Source: Faecalibacterium sp. HTF-F (lineage in GTDB: Bacteria; Bacillota; Clostridia; Oscillospirales; Ruminococcaceae). Taken from it: a stretch of DNA of 64,000 nt. The notes under the pieces are model-generated. The model did not search any database and had not been told where the DNA came from. It saw only the letters and a list, made by a program, of their open reading frames with translations. The stretch is taken from assembly GCF_023347535.1 (NCBI RefSeq), contig NZ_CP094473.1, positions 2,108,001 to 2,172,000 on the forward strand, given 5' to 3'. How positions within the stretch are numbered: the first letter of the stretch is position 1; every line of letters begins with the position of its first letter. The position numbers were made by a program, and so were the translations under genes. Positions 7,925-17,228 of this stretch are shown here, piece after piece.

Positions 7925-8773
7925 TCAGCACTCGTCGTACTGCTTTTTCAGGTAGTTCAGGCATTCCACCGCGTTTTCCGGGGTGGTATTCTCCAGCGTT
8001 GCAAAGATATAGGGCTTTTCCTGCTTTGCAAAGCGCAGGATGGTGCGGTAGTCCTCCATGCCTCCCTGCCCTGCACCCGTAGCAGCCAGCTGGCCGCCCG
8101 CATCCTTGCGCAGAAAATCCTTGAAGTGGATCATGGCAATGTCCTTGCCCAGAAGCTCGATGGCCTCGGCGAACACTTCCTCGCGGTGGTCCACATTTTC
8201 CATGTTCAGCAGGTTGACGGGGTCGAACAGGATCTGCAGGTTCGGGCTGCCGATCTCGTCCAGCACGGTGCGGGCGCGTCTGGCATCGTACACGATGTGC
8301 TTGACCACCGGCTCAATGGCAATGGTCACGCCGTACTGCTCGGCACAGCGCACCACCGGCTTGAAGTTCCGGATAAAAGTAGCAAGGGCTTCGTCGCTGC
8401 GGCACTCCGGACAGAATTTGTACTCCGCGTTGGGCGCACCGGTCTCGGTGCCCACCATTCCGCAGCCCAGCAGGCTTGCAAAACGGATATGGGCATAGTA
8501 TTTTTCCTGAATGGCGTGCAGGGCATCCGCATCCGGGTGGGCAAGATTGAGATAGTTGCCCAGCACGGCAATGTCGATGCCGTTTTTCTCAAACAGATGC
8601 CGCAGGTACAGCGCATAGCCGGGGGTCAGGGCGCTGGGGGTGCAGGGCAGCTCCTTGAAGGATTTGCTCAGGGCCACATGGGCGCAGGTAAAGCCTTTCT
8701 GGCGCACCAGCGGCAGCACCTGTTCAACGGGCAGCTTTTCCGCGTCATGCAGACGCAGGCCGAATTGGATCAT
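7925..8773 (-). CDS. Sugar phosphate isomerase/epimerase-like TIM-barrel protein
   Basis: A 282-residue protein of the xylose-isomerase-like (AP_endonuc_2) TIM-barrel superfamily. Metal-ligand positions are recognisable: the conserved Glu in IAIEPVVKH, the Asp in LQILFDPVNLLN, His/Asp in MIHFKDFL, and a late Glu in FATLENTT. Family members isomerise or epimerise sugars such as inosose, hydroxypyruvate or tagatose/psicose. The start at 8773 has GGAGGAGG upstream, better than an ATG 24 nt further out. The leader of about 290 nt between promoter and gene contains a repeat element. The substrate is unknown. Confidence 0.75.
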   Translation of the reverse strand: MIQFGLRLHDAEKLPVEQVLPLVRQKGFTCAHVALSKSFKELPCTPSALTPGYALYLRHLFEKNGIDIAVLGNYLNLAHPDADALHAIQEKYYAHIRFASLLGCGMVGTETGAPNAEYKFCPECRSDEALATFIRNFKPVVRCAEQYGVTIAIEPVVKHIVYDARRARTVLDEIGSPNLQILFDPVNLLNMENVDHREEVFAEAIELLGKDIAMIHFKDFLRKDAGGQLAATGAGQGGMEDYRTILRFAKQEKPYIFATLENTTPENAVECLNYLKKQYDEC

Positions 8774-8811
8774 GGAAAACCTCCTCCTTTCCCGCACAAC
8801 ACGCGGGGTTG

Positions 8812-9065
8812 CATTGACACGGAAATCAACTTTCCGAATAAAGGCTTCCCCCGGTCGGGGGAAGCTGTCACCGCAGGTGACTGATGAGGGCGCAGGACAG
8901 CTGCATTTTACCCTAAATACCCCTCATCCGGCGCTACGCGCCACCTGCTCCCCCTTTTGTCGCTATGCGACATTTTCCCCCGGTGCGGGGGAAATCTGTC
9001 CCCAAGGGGTGAAGGCTTTAGCTCTGGGTCAAGCTGCAAAAATTGATTTCCGTATTGCATTGACC
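8812..9065. repeat. Palindrome-rich intergenic repeat with terminal inverted repeats (family 2)
   Basis: The ends are inverted copies of about 13 nt (CACGGAAATCAA near 8819-8830, TTGATTTCCGTA near 9043-9054). Inside are short hairpins: CTTCCCCC/GGGGGAAG, GTCACC/GGTGAC, GTCGC/GCGAC and TTTCCCCC/GGGGGAAA. Related hairpin strings occur near 26.1, 41.2 and 56.7 kb. It lies between the promoter and start codon of the TIM-barrel gene. Confidence 0.7.
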
Positions 9066-9067
9066 TT

Positions 9068-9096
9068 ATTATACACGAAAGCTGCGTTCCATGGAA
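9068..9096 (-). promoter_or_regulatory. Promoter of the TIM-barrel gene with a palindrome over the -35
   Basis: On the minus strand, TTCCAT (9091-9096) is 17 nt from TATAAT (9068-9073). A 12-nt palindrome GTTCCATGGAAC (9086-9097) covers the -35 and could be an operator. Confidence 0.55.
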
Positions 9097-9107
9097 CAGC
9101 CTGAAAC

Positions 9108-9156
9108 AAAAAAGAGCATCACTTTGCATCCTCAATGGATACAAATGATGCTCTCT
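9108..9156 (-). terminator. Terminator of the atp operon
   Basis: On the minus strand an outer GAGCATCA / TGATGCTC helix and an inner TGTATCC / GGATGCA helix are followed by six T, just after atpC. Confidence 0.85.
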
Positions 9157-9190
9157 TTGCAGATCTGGTCCCGACAGATGCGGCTCTTTC

Positions 9191-9597
9191 TCAGCGCCGG
9201 TACTTTGCAGCGGCCTGCAGGCGCTGCATCGCACGGTCGAGCGCGATCTTGCTCTGATAATATTCATGCATGCTCTGCTGATGCTGCAAACGCTCCTCGG
9301 CACGGATGCGGGCAGCCTCGGCACGGTTCTTGTCGATATCCTCCGGACGCTCAGCGCTGTCCACCAGCACCATCACGTAGGCAGGCGTCACCTCGGCAAT
9401 GCCGTCGCCTACCAGGATGTCCTGGCTTTCACCGTTCACCTCAAAGTGCAGGATGCCCATGTGGATGGCCACCAGCACCGGGCTGTGTCCGGCCTGTATG
9501 CCGTACACGCCATCGCTGATGGGCAGCACAAGGTCTTCGCAATCGCCCTGATAGTACTCACCGCTGGACGCAGTGATGCTCAGCATGAACTTGTTCA

Positions 9598-9598
<1 letters not shown>
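9191..9598 (-). CDS. atpC: ATP synthase F1 epsilon subunit
   Basis: A 135-residue subunit of the rotor stalk. It has the N-terminal beta-sandwich (LSITASSGEYYQGDCEDLVLP..., with GIQAGHSPVLVAI) and a C-terminal two-helix region rich in Ala, Arg and Gln (residues about 90-135). The start codon overlaps the stop of atpD as TGATG, the usual tight coupling at the end of the operon. It is the last gene before the operon terminator. Confidence 0.93.
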
Positions 9599-11025
<1,427 letters not shown>

Positions 11026-11043
11026 CTAATGTGTGAATACGTT

Positions 11044-11925
11044 TTATTCTGCCCGGTTTTGCACGGCAGCCGCACCGCCGATGATCTCGGTGATCTCCTG
11101 TGTAATGGAGCCCTGACGGGTGCGGTTGTATTCCAGCTGCAGCTCCCGAATCATATCGTTGGCGTTCTTGGTGGCGGAATCCATGGCAGTCATGCGAGCG
11201 CTCTGCTCTGCGCAGAAGCTCTCGGTCATGGCACCAAAGATCATGCCGTGCATATAAATGGGCGCGATTTGTTCAAACACCGTCCATGCAGACGGGAACA
11301 TCTCCACATCGCCCTTCGGATCGCCCAGACCCTTGGGGGCAGGCTGCAGATGGGCGCGGTCCAGCGGAAGCAAACGCACCATGGTGGGCTCGCTGGTCAA
11401 TGCATTCTCGATGCGGGTATAGATGAGATAGATCTCATCCAGCTTGCCGGTCTTGAAATCATCGATGGCGTCCATCGTGATATCGCGGGCGCGCTGCAGC
11501 GTGGGCTCCGTGGCGCCGTAGTGGAAATCCTCCACCAGCCGCGGGTCCTTGTGGTACAGAGCGCGGTAGCCGGTCTGGCCGATCACATAGAACCGGTCAT
11601 TCTCATCCGCATTTTCCTTGAGGAACTTGATGATGTTCTGGTTGTAAGCGCCTGCCATGCCCTTATCTGCCGTCAGCACGATGTAAGCGCGCTTGGGGTT
11701 TGCGATGTTGCGTTCGTGGAAGAACGGATGCACCGGCTCTTCCGGCAGGTGGGGCACCACACGGGAAATGGTATCGCGCATACGGTTGAAGTAGGGCGAC
11801 ACATTCTGGTAGTTCTTACGTGCCTTGCGCAGCTTGGACGAGGAGATCAGGTACATGGCGTTCGTGATCTTCATGGTGTCCTGAATGCTCTCGATGCGCT
11901 CCTTCAGCAGCTTACTGGACGGCAT
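11044..11925 (-). CDS. atpG: ATP synthase F1 gamma subunit
   Basis: A 293-residue central shaft. The N-terminal helix (KERIESIQDTMKITNAMYLISSSKL) and C-terminal helix (SATKNANDMIRELQLEYNRTRQGSITQEITEIIGG) form the coiled coil that turns inside alpha3beta3. The ATG at 11925 is preceded by GGGAGG; an upstream in-frame ATG at 11943 is further from it. It overlaps the end of atpA by 14 nt. Confidence 0.95.
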   Translation of the reverse strand: MPSSKLLKERIESIQDTMKITNAMYLISSSKLRKARKNYQNVSPYFNRMRDTISRVVPHLPEEPVHPFFHERNIANPKRAYIVLTADKGMAGAYNQNIIKFLKENADENDRFYVIGQTGYRALYHKDPRLVEDFHYGATEPTLQRARDITMDAIDDFKTGKLDEIYLIYTRIENALTSEPTMVRLLPLDRAHLQPAPKGLGDPKGDVEMFPSAWTVFEQIAPIYMHGMIFGAMTESFCAEQSARMTAMDSATKNANDMIRELQLEYNRTRQGSITQEITEIIGGAAAVQNRAE

Positions 11926-13666
11926 GGCTGTCGCCTCCCGCATAAGCTTTCCAGGCGTTCAGGATGGCATCGACCATTTCAGGTTCCAGCTTGCCGGTGG
12001 CGGTGATCTTATCCATCGTACCGGACACATCCGCGCGGAACTGACGCACAAATGCGGAAGTTTTGGTGCGCAGCTCGGCAGTGGGCAGTTCGTCCAGCAC
12101 ACCGTGGGAAGCCAGCACCAGCGTGACCACCTGCTCGGCGTCGGACTTGGGCTGATACAGCGGCTGCTTGAGCATTTCCATCAGAGCCTTGCCGTGATCC
12201 AGCTGGCGGCGGGTCTCCGCGTCCAGATCCGAGCTGAACTGTGCAAAGGACTCCATATCCTTGTACTGTGCCAGCTCGATACGCAGGTTGGCGTTGGCCT
12301 TCTTCATGGCCTTGGTCTGGGCAGCGCCGCCCACACGGGACACCGACAGGCCCACATTGACGGCCGGGCGGTTGCCTGCATTGAACAGGGCGCTCTCGAG
12401 GAAGATCTGACCATCGGTGATGGAAATGACATTGGTGGGGATGTAAGCCGAAACGTCGCCTGCCTGCGTCTCAACGATGGGCAGTGCGGTGATGGAGCCG
12501 CCGCCCAGATCATCGCGCATCCGGCAGGAGCGCTCCAGCAGACGGGAGTGCAGATAGAACACATCGCCGGGGTAAGCCTCACGGCCCGGAGAGCGGCGCA
12601 GCAGCAGAGAAATGGCACGGTAGGCCACTGCATGCTTGGACAGATCGTCGTAAACGATCAGCACACTCTTGCCCTGACTCATGAAGTACTCGGCCAGTGC
12701 GGTACCGGCATAGGGTGCGATGTACTGCAGGGGAGCGGAATCCGAAGCAGTAGCCGCCACGATGGTGGTGTAACTCATGGCACCGTGCTTCTGCAGATCG
12801 CCTGCCACGCGGGCAATGGAAGAAGCCTTCTGGCCGATGGCCACATAAATGCACAGCACACCGGTGTTCTTCTGGTTCAGGATGGCGTCCGTGGCGATGG
12901 AGGTCTTGCCGGTCTGGCGGTCGCCGATGATCAGCTCACGCTGGCCGCGGCCGATGGGGAACATGGAATCGATGGCGAGGATGCCGGTGTGGAGCGGGGT
13001 ATCCACGCTCTGACGCTCCAGAATACCGGGGGCCTGCTTTTCGATGGGGTTGTAGCCCACAGCTTCAATGGGGCCCTTGCCATCGATGGGCTCGCCCAGC
13101 GGGCTGATGACACGGCCCAGGAAGGCATCGCCCACCGGGATGCCGGCACGCTTGCCGCTGCGGGTCACCATGGTGCCCACGCCGACGGTCTCAGCTCCGT
13201 CGAACAGCATGATGCCCAGCTGTTCGGGGTCCACGCTCTCCACCATACCCTTGGCACCGTTGTCGAAGGTGACGATCTCGCCGTACACGGCGCGGTTCAT
13301 GCCCTCGACGTGCACGATGCCGTCGGCAGAGGAGATGACCACACCGCCCTCGGCAGAGGTCTCGGCGGGCTTGTAGTCCTCAATGCGGGTCTTGAGGGTA
13401 GCCAGCGAGGGCTTGCCCTCCATCATCTTGTCCAGCTGATGACGGCCGGAGTTATCGAACACACGGTCGCCCACCTGCAGGACATAGCCGGACAGCAGGC
13501 TCTCGTCCACCGTCACGTTCAGGATGACCTCGGTGGCGTCATACAGCTTGCGGACCTCGGCGCGGACCCGGTTCAGCTCCTCTTCCCGGGGCTTGCGGGC
13601 GCTGCGCAGCTCGGCCTTGACGATGCGGTTGTCCGCAAAAAATTCACGACTGAATTCAGTTGCCAT
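11912..13666 (-). CDS. atpA: ATP synthase delta C-terminal domain fused to alpha subunit
   Basis: A 584-residue protein. Residues about 95-584 are a normal alpha subunit: a short N-terminal helix LATLKTRIEDY, the beta-barrel, P-loop GDRQTGKTS at about 248-256, and the C-terminal helical bundle. Residues about 12-82 are extra and match the C-terminal domain of the delta (OSCP) subunit, including VTVDESLLSGYVLQVGDR and FDNSGRHQLDKM, equivalent to the IDxSLIGGxxxxxGD...DGSxRxxL ending of delta. No separate atpH exists between atpF and this gene, and the delta N-terminal helical domain, which normally binds alpha and b, is missing. Start at ATG 13666, overlapping atpF by 11 nt; a GTG at 13675 is also possible. 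Confidence 0.9.
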   Translation of the reverse strand: MATEFSREFFADNRIVKAELRSARKPREEELNRVRAEVRKLYDATEVILNVTVDESLLSGYVLQVGDRVFDNSGRHQLDKMMEGKPSLATLKTRIEDYKPAETSAEGGVVISSADGIVHVEGMNRAVYGEIVTFDNGAKGMVESVDPEQLGIMLFDGAETVGVGTMVTRSGKRAGIPVGDAFLGRVISPLGEPIDGKGPIEAVGYNPIEKQAPGILERQSVDTPLHTGILAIDSMFPIGRGQRELIIGDRQTGKTSIATDAILNQKNTGVLCIYVAIGQKASSIARVAGDLQKHGAMSYTTIVAATASDSAPLQYIAPYAGTALAEYFMSQGKSVLIVYDDLSKHAVAYRAISLLLRRSPGREAYPGDVFYLHSRLLERSCRMRDDLGGGSITALPIVETQAGDVSAYIPTNVISITDGQIFLESALFNAGNRPAVNVGLSVSRVGGAAQTKAMKKANANLRIELAQYKDMESFAQFSSDLDAETRRQLDHGKALMEMLKQPLYQPKSDAEQVVTLVLASHGVLDELPTAELRTKTSAFVRQFRADVSGTMDKITATGKLEPEMVDAILNAWKAYAGGDSHAVQ

Positions 13667-14147
13667 TGCCTGCACCTGCTTTCTCCAGCAGATCGTCCAG
13701 CAGACGTGCGTCGTCCTGGGCGGTCAGATTGCGGGCCAGCAGCTTCTCGCACATCGCACGGGCCAGTGCCGTGGTCTGGGCATCGGCTTCCCGCAGCTTG
13801 CTCTGGCGTTCGGCCTCGGCGCTCGCCTTGCCGGCGGCCACGATGGCGTCTGCCTGCTTGCGGGCATCTGCCAGCAGCTGCTGCTTTTCGACCTCAGCCT
13901 GCTTTTCGTAGGCTTCGCGGCGGGCAGCGGCCTCATTGTCCACATTGCGCAGTTTTTCCTGCGCGGCGTTCATGGTCTCGGCGGCTTCCTTCTTGGAGGT
14001 CTCCGCATCGGCCAGGTTTGCGTCCACCATCTGCTGGCGCTTTGCGATCACGTCCTGAACAGGCTTGAACAGGAACTTGCGCAGCACCGCATACATGACG
14101 AGGACGTTCACGACGGTCCACAGCAGGTTAATATCCAACTTCAGCAT
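13656..14147 (-). CDS. atpF: ATP synthase F0 b subunit
   Basis: A 163-residue peripheral-stalk subunit. A single N-terminal membrane helix (INLLWTVVNVLVMYAVLRKFLF) is followed by KPVQDVIAKRQQ and a long Ala/Glu/Lys/Arg coiled coil to the end. The length is standard for an unfused b subunit, so the missing delta N-terminal domain has not moved here. It starts 15 nt after the end of atpE and overlaps the next gene by 11 nt. Confidence 0.93.
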   Translation of the reverse strand: MLKLDINLLWTVVNVLVMYAVLRKFLFKPVQDVIAKRQQMVDANLADAETSKKEAAETMNAAQEKLRNVDNEAAARREAYEKQAEVEKQQLLADARKQADAIVAAGKASAEAERQSKLREADAQTTALARAMCEKLLARNLTAQDDARLLDDLLEKAGAGNGN

Positions 14148-14162
14148 TCGTCTGCGCCTCCG

Positions 14163-14390
14163 TTACTGACCCAGGAACAGGATGATCAGCAGTGCAACGA
14201 CGAAGCCGAAAATTGCAGTACCTTCTGCCAGAGCAGCGCCCAGCAGCAGGTTGGTCTGGATCTTGCCGGATGCCTCGGGCTGACGGGAGATTGCCTCCGT
14301 TGCCTTACCCGTTGCGATGCCGATGCCGATACCGCCGCCAATGCCGGTCAGCGCTGCAATGCCAGCGCCCAGAGCAATCAAACCATTCAT
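14163..14390 (-). CDS. atpE: ATP synthase F0 c subunit (proton-type)
   Basis: A 75-residue hairpin of two membrane helices joined by the polar loop [10 protein letters not shown]. The ion-carrying carboxylate is E56 (LAEGTAIFG). Compared with the Na+-binding ring of Ilyobacter, the extra ligands are not conserved: Ile23 replaces the helix-1 Gln, Gly57 replaces Ser after the Glu, and Phe61 stands where Tyr would be. This indicates H+ rather than Na+ coupling. Preceded by AAAGGAGA. Confidence 0.95.
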   Translation of the reverse strand: MNGLIALGAGIAALTGIGGGIGIGIATGKATEAISRQPEASGKIQTNLLLGAALAEGTAIFGFVVALLIILFLGQ

Positions 14391-14429
14391 AGTAATAATC
14401 TCCTTTTAAATTCAGTAAATATCAATGGA

Positions 14430-15113
14430 TCAGTCTTCTCCGCCCATGGTCTCTTTCATGAACAGCGAAGTCAGGAACACGAACACGTAGGTCTGGATCA
14501 GACCGTCGAACAGGTCAAAATACAGGCTGAACACCGCCGGGACGAACACGGGCACCACGAGCTTGATCAGCTCCATGATGACGAATGCACCCAGCACATT
14601 GCCGAACAGTCGCATGCACAGGCTGGTCGGGCGGATGGCGATCTCGAGGATGTTCATAGGGGTCATGACCGGAGTGGGGGCAGCCAGACTCTTGAAGAAG
14701 CCCACGCCGCCGCGTGCCCGGATGCCGGCACCCTCGATCAGGATGATGCTCATCAGCGCCAGCGCTGCGGTCACATCCAGATCCTTTGTGGGGGGCTTGA
14801 CGCCGAACACGCCGATCAGGTTGCTGAAAGCGATGTAGATGGCCACGGTCATCAGGTAAGGCACATAGCGCCTGCCCTTTTCGCCCAGCAGACCTTCAAA
14901 GAAATTGGTGCCTGCGAGGTAGGCCATTTCCAGCACAGCCTGACGCTTGCTGATGTGGTCCACCTTCAGGTTTCTGGTAAGCAGGATCGAGCCGATGGTG
15001 ACGATGGCCAGGATCACCCAGCTGATGACCACGGATTCCGGGATCTGCAGCGGGCCGACCTTGACGTATTCGACGGTCAGCTCTTCCATCAATGCTTTGG
15101 TCAGATTATTCAA
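14430..15113 (-). CDS. atpB: ATP synthase F0 a subunit
   Basis: A 227-residue membrane subunit that forms the ion channels next to the c-ring. The key helix contains RPTSLCMRLFGNVLGAFVIM with the essential Arg, and the last helix is DGLIQTYVFVFLTSLFM. The TTG at 15113 was chosen because AAGGAGG lies 8 nt upstream; the first ATG, 8 codons later, has no ribosome-binding site. No atpI gene precedes it. First gene of the operon. Confidence 0.9.
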   Translation of the reverse strand: MNNLTKALMEELTVEYVKVGPLQIPESVVISWVILAIVTIGSILLTRNLKVDHISKRQAVLEMAYLAGTNFFEGLLGEKGRRYVPYLMTVAIYIAFSNLIGVFGVKPPTKDLDVTAALALMSIILIEGAGIRARGGVGFFKSLAAPTPVMTPMNILEIAIRPTSLCMRLFGNVLGAFVIMELIKLVVPVFVPAVFSLYFDLFDGLIQTYVFVFLTSLFMKETMGGED

Positions 15114-15300
15114 TTGTTTTTCCTCCTTCCTGAAGAATAGGGTTCCGGGGGTAAGACCGCCGCACCGCCCCGGCGGCGCAGCGTCCTTCTTATCGCTCGA
15201 AGAAAAGGCGCAGCTTTGTGAAAAAAGTAAGGAAGGCGTTCGGCTTTGTCCGGTCACACCCTCCCTCCTGCACGGATCACTTCGTCTTTTTTCGTTGTGT

Positions 15301-15329
15301 ATGATAGTACGATTGACGAAAATTGGCAA
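15301..15329 (-). promoter_or_regulatory. Promoter of the atp operon
   Basis: On the minus strand, TTGCCA (15324-15329) is 17 nt from TATCAT (15301-15306), giving a leader of about 185 nt. The upstream gap to 15619 is AT-rich. It has a GGGGCATT/AATGCCCC inverted repeat near 15475-15512 and a second weak -10 (TATAAT, 15593-15598), but no gene was found in it. Confidence 0.65.
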
Positions 15330-15619
15330 GTGGCTTTGTGCACATTCTACATTTTAGGTGGTTCTACTGCATTGATATATAAAAAAAGTTGTGCATCTTG
15401 TCCAACAAAACGCTCTTTGCATGTACTTTTTCCACAAATTTCTTAGCCAATTCTTAGGTTCCAATGGCTTTTTCGGGGCATTCCGGGAAATATTTCCATC
15501 AAAAATGCCCCATTGTACATGCTTTATATGCCCGATATATAAAATTCGTATAGGTGTCTCGTCCGGTATTACACCCGCTCCTATACATATTTATTATAAC
15601 TGCATATATCTAAAATCTG

Positions 15620-16084
15620 TCAGTCCGTCTGCTTTTCGCCCCGGCGGAACACCAGCCGGAAGATGGCACGGGTAAGCGGGCCGCAGTACAGCAGCTGCCA
15701 GCACAGGGCCATGGGCATATTGCAGCCCCAGGTATGCACCCAGGTGCCAAAGCTGGGTTCTTTAAACAGCACCGTTGCGATCAGACTCATCACCGGGCAC
15801 ATGATGCACACGATCATCAGCGAGATGGCATAGGTGATGAACTGCGGACGATCTGTGGGCCGCATGAACATAAACGCCAATCGGGTGGCCAGTTTCTCCA
15901 CCACGAAAAATTCCAGCACGCAGGCAATGGGAACCATGATCGGCATCTCGTGCAGAGCCATGACAAAGGTGGCATTGGTGACACCGCCTGTGTTCAGCGC
16001 CACATTGTAAACGATCATGCCATAGACCATAATGGCAGCCATGACAATGGTAAAGAAGATACGTTCCGGTAAAGTTTTAGGCAT
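15620..16084 (-). CDS. DUF2798-like membrane protein
   Basis: A 154-residue protein with four predicted membrane helices arranged as two pairs. It has a PERIFFTIVMAAIMVYGMIVYN start and a C-terminal WQLLYCGPLTRAIFRLVFR segment, typical of small DUF2798-type proteins. No enzymatic motif is seen. The ATG at 16084 is used; an upstream in-frame start at 16129 lies in a region that overlaps a hairpin. It is a single gene with a terminator-like hairpin in its leader. Confidence 0.7.
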   Translation of the reverse strand: MPKTLPERIFFTIVMAAIMVYGMIVYNVALNTGGVTNATFVMALHEMPIMVPIACVLEFFVVEKLATRLAFMFMRPTDRPQFITYAISLMIVCIMCPVMSLIATVLFKEPSFGTWVHTWGCNMPMALCWQLLYCGPLTRAIFRLVFRRGEKQTD

Positions 16085-16127
16085 TTTGATTGTGTCTCCA
16101 TTTCTTTTATGTGTAAATTTTTGCCGC

Positions 16128-16168
16128 AAAAAAGCCGCCCCGCGAAACTTTCATCTCGCGGGGCGGCG
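16128..16168 (-). terminator. GC-rich hairpin plus T run upstream of the DUF2798 gene
   Basis: On the minus strand the arms GCCGCCCCGCGA and TCGCGGGGCGGC are perfectly complementary and followed by six T. A weak promoter-like pair (TTATGC, 17 nt, TAAAAT, near 16190-16220) lies just upstream, so the hairpin could be an attenuator rather than an end-of-transcript signal. Confidence 0.75.
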
Positions 16169-16430
16169 GCGACTACCATTCATTGGCGCTATTTTAGCAC
16201 AAATCCATCTGACGCATAATACCCTGTGGACATTTTCTCCCGTTTTGCGCAAAATCCTCCACAAACGGCCCGGAACTTCTGGGCAGCTTTGCTGTGACTT
16301 CCTCGGCAGCCCTCTCCAAAGGGTACGATCGTCCGGACAGGCCGCACAGAAAGCGGCATTTTGTACGTTCCATCTGCCATTTTTCAAGAACTGCACAATT
16401 TTATGTTTCTATCCTTGTGCACTCTGCGAA

Positions 16431-16459
16431 TAGACAAATCGATCAGGAATATGTATAAT
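16431..16459 (+). promoter_or_regulatory. Promoter of the orphan RNA
   Basis: TAGACA (16431-16436) is 17 nt from TATAAT (16454-16459). Transcription would begin near 16466. Confidence 0.78.
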
Positions 16460-16540
16460 AAAGCCAGAAACCAGAGAAGTACAGCAGAAGCTCAAGAGAG
16501 AGCTACTCCCGCTGACTTGAAGCAGAAAGGAGCGAGACCG

Positions 16541-16591
16541 ATGGTCGATATGGAACCCGCACAGTTTGGACAGGCTGTCGGGATTCGCTGA
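16541..16591 (+). CDS. Possible 16-residue micropeptide inside the orphan RNA
   Basis: MVDMEPAQFGQAVGIR, preceded by AAAGGAG with 8 nt spacing. It is the longest well-initiated frame in the RNA. Whether it is translated for its product or only to position ribosomes is unknown. Confidence 0.3.
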   Translation: MVDMEPAQFGQAVGIR

Positions 16592-17057
16592 GAGGCAAAA
16601 CAGAGGCTCACCACAAACGGGATGTTTCCCCCGTATAAAAACACAACAAAAATGAGCCAGTCTTGAGTATCAAAAATGCGATTACACGACAACCTGTCGA
16701 TTAACTAAAACCCCAGCGATTCAAATAGATCCGCCGGAGATGATTCCTATGAAGGTATCTTTTGTACGGAGAGCATTATTTGAATAGCAAAAAGGAGTTC
16801 TACCAATGTACTAAGTAACTTGTCCCTGGCAAATCTAACTCGAAAGAATGTGGTAATATGAAATTCATCTTCAGAATCTCGGTGCCGCACTCCATCAGTT
16901 AAGAGAAGGGTCAGTCCAATGTACTAAGTAAATTCGTCCCCTTGAAATAGATTCTCAGTTTCCAGTAGTTTCTAAGGAGAGTCACCCTATGAAACGTATA
17001 CTCCGAAAATGAGGAACCCCAAGGAGAAGAGGCTTATGACTCCGAAGAAGTAAGTAT

Positions 17058-17105
17058 CCAGCCGGACGAGGGCTTGCAAACGCCTCGTCCGGCTGGTTTT
17101 ATTTT
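17058..17105 (+). terminator. Terminator of the orphan RNA
   Basis: Arms CCAGCCGGACGAGG and CCTCGTCCGGCTGG are perfectly complementary, loop of about 11 nt, followed by TTTTATTTT. Confidence 0.93.
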
Positions 17106-17173
17106 GTGCTGTTTTCACCAACAGTCAACGCCCGATTTGTGCAAATTTTACGCAGGAAGGTTGAATGCCGTCC

Positions 17174-17201
17174 TTGCGTTTTCACCTCCCTATGTTATAA
17201 T
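17174..17201 (+). promoter_or_regulatory. Promoter of the small membrane protein cluster
   Basis: TTGCGT (17174-17179) and TATAAT (17196-17201) are 16 nt apart, 27 nt before the start codon. Confidence 0.6.
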
Positions 17202-17228
17202 TGTGGAAAAAGATGGGAGGTGTATTCC

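Larger units (their letters stand above)
16466..17105 (+). ncRNA. Unrecognised RNA of about 640 nt carrying an array of tiny ORFs
   Basis: A discrete unit bounded by a strong promoter and a strong terminator, with no long ORF. Five GGAG-type ribosome-binding sites each precede an ATG at usable spacing, opening very short frames: MVDMEPAQFGQAVGIR (16541-16591), MKVSFVRRALFE (16749-16787), Met-Tyr-stop (16806-16814), MKRILRK (16989-17012) and MTPKK (17036-17053). A second Met-Tyr-stop (16919-16927) has a weaker site. The 16-nt string CCAATGTACTAAGTAA is repeated at 16803-16818 and 16916-16931. Small hairpins such as GACC/GGTC at the first start and CGAC/GTCG near 16688-16699 are visible. It is not 6S RNA, tmRNA or RNase P by any motif I recognise. 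Confidence 0.6.

Noticed and set aside
16466..17105. The orphan RNA as tmRNA, 6S RNA or RNase P RNA
   Set aside because: No tRNA-like ends, tag-coding frame, large central bubble or conserved P4 region could be found.
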